Shown piece after piece: positions 48,309-52,488 of a stretch of DNA of 52,488 bases. The first letter of the stretch is position 1. Every line of letters starts with the position of its first letter. Source of the stretch: Nemertoderma westbladi (taxonomy: Eukaryota > Xenacoelomorpha > Nemertodermatida > Nemertodermatidae); contig JAUCBJ010006643.1 of assembly GCA_032718475.1 (NCBI GenBank), positions 1-52,488 on the forward strand, written 5' to 3'. Both the position numbers and the translations under genes were made by a program. The notes under the pieces were generated by a model. It ran no database searches, was not told the DNA's origin, and saw nothing but the letters and a program-made list of their open reading frames with translations.

Positions 48309-48624
48309 TCTACTACTACGATCGGCATGCTGCATTGTAGCTGCATTATATATATATGACATATATATTAAGAATGCTGTGTGCAGGCTTGTCGACAATA
48401 TTGCGCCGCCACAACTCCCTATCACCCATCATCACATTTGCTAAATCATCCCTATCTTTAATGCCAGTGTCCTTTAAGATGCGTCTCAAGAAATTCATGG
48501 ACTGTCCACCATGCTTATTCGCTCCGGCTCCATGAGGGCGCCAAAGCACAAGAATATTCACTGGCTGGTCCTCACGGCGAAAACAATGTCCTGCATAGCG
48601 GAGGCGGTTCCGTTCAAGTGTCAA
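48309..48624 (-). pseudogene. RTE-like C-terminal domain and 3' end
   Basis: 92 codons (RNRLRYAGHCFRREDQP, LVLWRPHGAG, FLRRILKDTGI, DRELWRRNIVDKPA) match the copies at 12236-12440 and 12541-12979. The end has the same CTGCATTGTAGCTGCAT segment. It may be the tail of the reverse transcriptase remnant at 49155-49885, which lies on the same strand 530 bp upstream. Confidence 0.7.
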
Positions 48625-49154
48625 TTTAGGGGAGATTAATGGAACACTTAGATAGAGTCTAATTGGAGATGTGTTAATTGTACTTGACCCAATGAACCCG
48701 ACTCAGCATTCTTGTGAAAGTGCCATCCAGAGATTTTTTTGTTTACGTTTAAATATGAAGCGAGTTTGATGTCGTTCGCCATATGCTGATATGATAAAAG
48801 GAATTTGTTTTACTTAGAATCGTGGCTACCCTTACAACACCAATATAATTCGATTTTAATCCAGAGATTTGGTATACAGCGCAGCATGGACTCCCATATA
48901 AGAGTAGGCCTACTGGTACTACTGCTTCCATTACTCTAGTACTGCTCTATTCTATTATTATAATTTTTTGTTGGGCACAACGTTTTGCAAAGTCGGCAAT
49001 GACGCCCAGGTGGTATCGAACTGGTGACCTCATATACTGCCACTGTGCTCAACCCTATCCCCCACAAAAAGTTATAATAATATTCATTCACCCATAACAC
49101 AATAATAAATTATAAATGTTATTCTAAGGGACTTCCAAATCGTGAGCAGACTAT
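48625..49154. other. Spacer inside or between RTE-like pieces
   Basis: No clear coding. It may hold a tRNA-related SINE piece near 49000-49060 (a weak B box on the minus strand). Confidence 0.35.
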
Positions 49155-49885
49155 TTAATGCTGCCCATGCCTTCCCCTTACGTATCCGAAGGTCTTCACC
49201 TGACTTTCTGATCTATGATCCCAAAGTAGCAAGTAGTCATCCACGACCTCAAGCAAGCCGTCCCTAGAGCTTACGCCCTTACGATCAGACATTTCTTGAG
49301 GGCTGTCTAGGTTGATTTTGGTCTTGGATTCTTCTTGGATTCTTACAAAAAGACCAACACTGGAAGCAACCTGCTCCAATGAGTAGAGGAGCCTTTGGGC
49401 TCCCTCTAGTGATTCTGAAAGTACCCATAAGTCATCAGCAAAGTCTAGATCAGTAAGGTACGTTGCTGGATTTCCTTTACTTCTTATGCCAGTAGGGGGT
49501 GTCACCATAACCCCATCTTTATTAAGATGGTCTAAGGACATGCGTAGAGCATAATCAACCACAATTACGAATAAACATGGTCTGATATCGTAAAGTGACC
49601 TGATAGCTGCAATAATTTCCTCAGGAATCCCATATGCTGCCCGTTTGCTGAAGATACGTGGTCGGGAGATAGAGTTGAAGGCTTTAAAGAAGTCAACAAA
49701 GATAATAGCCAGTTGTCTGTCTTTCTTTCTTTATTGATAACTCTTCGATTGTCCTTTTCAGAGCCAGAATAGGCTCCATTGTCCCACGGCCTTTACGGTC
49801 TCTCAACAGGATCCCTGATGCGATAATAGAATTCTGTTGTATAGCTTTGCAGCAATCGAGATTAACGAGATTCCACTAAAAGATC
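49155..49885 (-). pseudogene. RTE-like reverse transcriptase, broken
   Basis: Read right to left: LLRDRKGRGTMEPILALKR, then IIFVDFFKAFNSISRPRIF (motif A, with Asn where the second Asp of KAFDSI is usual), AAYGIPEEIIAAIRSLY, and after a deletion that removes the GVxQGD motif B, CLFVIVVDYALRMSLDHL, YLTDLDFADDLWVLSE (catalytic FADD) and VASSVGLFV. The final frame is 49155-49562; the upstream parts are in shifted frames. It is a decayed copy that cannot encode an active enzyme. Confidence 0.7.
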
Positions 49886-51681
49886 CACAGGTTGTTAGGA
49901 TGCCCTTCTTTGGGGCTGGGTGGGACCAACTTATTTGTTATCAGTTGTTTAGGGACCCTCTTTGTAATTGAAGAGATACGCCTATTCCTACTATTGGAAG
50001 AGACGGTAACAATACCTGCAATATCTTACTGTAAAATTTGTAAATCAAATCATAAATCCGACCTTCTCACCAAAACAGTAAACTCTAAGTAAGCGAATAT
50101 ATTGCAGTATCGATCTCTTATAACCGGTGAGGCAGAAAACAGTCTACGAGCAGACAAACTTCGATGAAACAAATCCCGCGCAGCGAATCCTAAAATCAGG
50201 CTGACTCACTGACGGACTAAGGGGCTCGTATACTTTGCCACGGTGTGATTTATATGGTTGGACAAAGGGACGCTAGCTAGGTACAGGCAGAGATTTGGAG
50301 ATGTCTAACTAGCGGGCAAAGCACAGTACGGACTAAGTTAATTTTATATATTTCGAGGTGTAAATAATTTCTAACGCGCGTGTGTTAATTCTGAACGGTC
50401 AAAAACAGTTTTGCTCCTTCACATATATAATTACTGGGTACGGTGTGCATTTTACGAATATTCTAATTTTGTAACTTGTAGGTCCAATACTCACGAATGG
50501 TAAGGTTCCTTCCCCTCTTGCGTATTTCCAGGACTCAAATTCAGGCATAAGGTTAATACTACGCCCAGAATTCGGCAATTTTAGGTACCAGGTCCCTGAT
50601 ACTAAGAAGAGATGTGTTAGTTTACTACTGTAGGCGTACGGGTACTAATAGCTATCCTGGCTCCTATCTAGAATTTTAGTCACCCAGGTAGTCCGGGTAA
50701 CTTCCTATTAGGGCGTTGGCGGGGACACGGTAGATGTTAGTATATCCCTGATAGCCTCAATTTATTTGCGCCTAGTGTAAACTGCCCTACCGCCTGAACG
50801 GTACAATCCCAATTCAGGTGAAAACACAGCAACCCCATAGCCTACAAGTTCTGATGTAATGGACACTGTCGTACTGCAAATAGTCACAGACGCACCTGTA
50901 CTTAGCAAGAGTTAAGCGTACAGTTTGCTGCATCCTAACCAATGTGTATGCCTTGTACCGGTGTGCCTACGTCCTATCTGCGTACTAGTATCTGCCTGCG
51001 CTCTCCCTCTCCCCCTTAGGAATGTGAAGGTCTACTGTGGGTTTTCCTGAATCAAGACAGTACAGTCCCTATGATGTAATTTTGGGCTTACAGCGTGTCA
51101 CTACTTCTACCTTTTGATCTTTTGGTCTTATACTTAGGTAGCAAGGATCGAACGCTGTCTAACCTTTCAGGCGATGGGCGAATAACTCTAAAATGGTATT
51201 GCGGGTTGTCTCTCGTCTACATTCCCGTGATGTTCCCGTTCATTGCTGCGGCCCGATCTCTAGCCGGCCATCCTGTCCCTGAGTTTGTTCACCGTAGTGA
51301 ATTCATAGTAAAACAGAAAAGCTGAGAGAATATTCTGACTTTATTACAGAAGACACAATTATAATACAATGTAATCTGAGAATAAACTAAGCACGACAGA
51401 ATATTGATAAGATAATAAAGTGAATACTAAAGTAGTAGTGAACTAATGAACGAAATCGCACCTTTTTATACCAAATTTGTGCCGCAATCAATCGAGAAAA
51501 TTCTCGATTGTTCTATAGATTCTAACAAGGTTTTAAAGATAGCTATTGGTCCAGCTAATATATAACTTGCACGACATTGGTTACAATCAAATAACTACAG
51601 CCTTATTGGTACAGACAAATGCAATTAATTTGTAGCGGTTAATTTAAATGAGTTGAAATTCTGCACAAAAAATAATTCGCA
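49886..51681. other. No recognised gene
   Basis: Less AT-rich than its right flank. Short frames (49892-50092, 51095-51325) have no motifs. I see no LTR ends or repeat units, so this 1.8 kb is unexplained. Confidence 0.4.
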
Positions 51682-51753
51682 CTTACTAGGATTCGAACTC
51701 GATACCTACTACACATATAATTTCCAACGCTCTACCAACTGAGCTACTGAACC
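51682..51753 (-). other. tRNA-like / SINE head
   Basis: On the minus strand it reads GGTTCAGTAGCTCAGTTGG and TAGAGCG (D arm and A box), then GAGTTCGAATCCTAG (B box). The acceptor stem does not pair, and the anticodon arm is not clean, so it is a tRNA-derived SINE or a tRNA pseudogene and not a working tRNA. Confidence 0.5.
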
Positions 51754-52009
51754 ACTTGACCGATAGATGTACAATAGATAGAACCAATACTAATGAGAAC
51801 TCAAAGCAATCTTTACAAAGTTAATTCGAATAAAATAAAATTTTGAAAATCCACGGCATTTAGGGAATATAATTCTATACCGCTCCATGAAAACAGGATA
51901 TTATCGTGCATAAAATATACGGTTTTCACCAATAATCAATCAAACTATAGAATACTTAGGGGCGTACTTACATATTTACAATTAAATTTCAAACAATACT
52001 TCCTTTCTA

Positions 52010-52488
52010 CGTAATGATTCGATACAAAATAATTACAAATTCAAACTTTACGTATTTAAGGCTTTACTAAGTAAGTACAATATAAATCTAAATTAAATTC
52101 ACCAATATAAATCTATTGCATCTCAATATTGCATAAATTTAAACAATTACAAATACAAATAAATGAAAACAATAAGAAAGGCTCGCGAGTCTTCCATCTA
52201 CTATTGCATCCCAAATATTGCATAAATTCAAGTAATTACAAATACTTTCGTACCTAAATGTAGATTGCATAAGTTTGGAATAATTACAAATATGAGTCTT
52301 TCTGAGCACAAAATTTTCCATCTATAAAACTTTCTATTTCACTGTAAATACAAATACTGCTTATAAAATATAAATTGCATAATATTCGGAACAATATAAA
52401 TTGCATAAGTTCGGAATAATCACAAATATAAAATATAAATTCTTACAAATATAAATCTTTCAAATATAAGTTCCTTCTAAATATAAAC
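52010..52488. repeat. Diverged AT-rich tandem repeat
   Basis: Words such as ATTGCATAAATT, AATTACAAATAC and ATTGCATAAGTTYGGAAT recur every 40-90 bp to the end of the window. It continues beyond it. Confidence 0.65.

Noticed and set aside
49000-49060. Weak tRNA-like B box (GTTCGATACC) on the minus strand
   Set aside because: No convincing A box or stems, so not annotated as a tRNA or SINE.

Overview
This is animal nuclear DNA, most likely from a marine invertebrate. The signs are short introns with GT/AG borders, a fibrinogen-domain lectin gene, remnants of a MAP3K1-like kinase, and dense transposons of metazoan type (BEL/Pao, CR1-like with a 2A peptide, RTE-like, piggyBac). I see no rRNA, operon, CRISPR array or prokaryotic feature. 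I cannot fix the phylum. CR1-like elements starting with a 2A peptide are known from sea urchin, amphioxus, molluscs and others, and the small introns of the lectin gene would also suit a tunicate.

Layout. 1-2.5 kb: a broken gag-like coiled-coil gene (minus) and an internally deleted piggyBac copy. 3.2-7.4 kb: a well-bounded DNA transposon with 36-bp terminal inverted repeats, a near-perfect target duplication, subterminal repeats and a split transposase-like gene of the DUF7869 type. 7.5-14 kb: decayed non-LTR pieces, fold-back repeats and a 32-bp minisatellite. 14.6-19.3 kb: dispersed repeats, one carrying a 717-bp piggyBac-type MITE whose empty site exists 1.9 kb away. 20.3-22 kb: the fibrinogen-like gene with two tandemly duplicated coiled-coil exons. 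24.8-26.2 kb: a decayed zinc-knuckle retroelement gene (minus) that runs in frame into a 2.7-kb GGTACC-rich array. 31.1-31.7 kb: kinase pseudogene exons. 31.8-35.6 kb: a CR1-like element with an intact 1165-codon ORF carrying a signal peptide, a 2A peptide, a PHD finger, an endonuclease and a reverse transcriptase. 37-41.6 kb: a TATTGG-type array that grades into a second GGTACC array. 41.6-48.1 kb: the 3' half of a BEL/Pao-like element. 48.3-49.9 kb: a decayed RTE-like element. 50-52.5 kb: no gene, a tRNA-like SINE piece and AT-rich repeats.

The most unusual system is the BEL/Pao-like element. It runs array, integrase, minisatellite, an 849-codon second ORF, polypurine tract and 3' LTR. The second ORF sits where an env gene would be. 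It combines an RNase D/EXD1-like 3'-5' exonuclease fold, with three of four acidic catalytic positions recognisable and the last replaced by Arg, with an acidic/coiled-coil middle and three CCHC zinc knuckles. A decayed relative of its C-terminal half lies at 24.8-26.2 kb on the other strand. Both copies adjoin a GGTACC array, which suggests that array and ORF belong to one mobile lineage. All homology calls are from reading motifs; no search was run.
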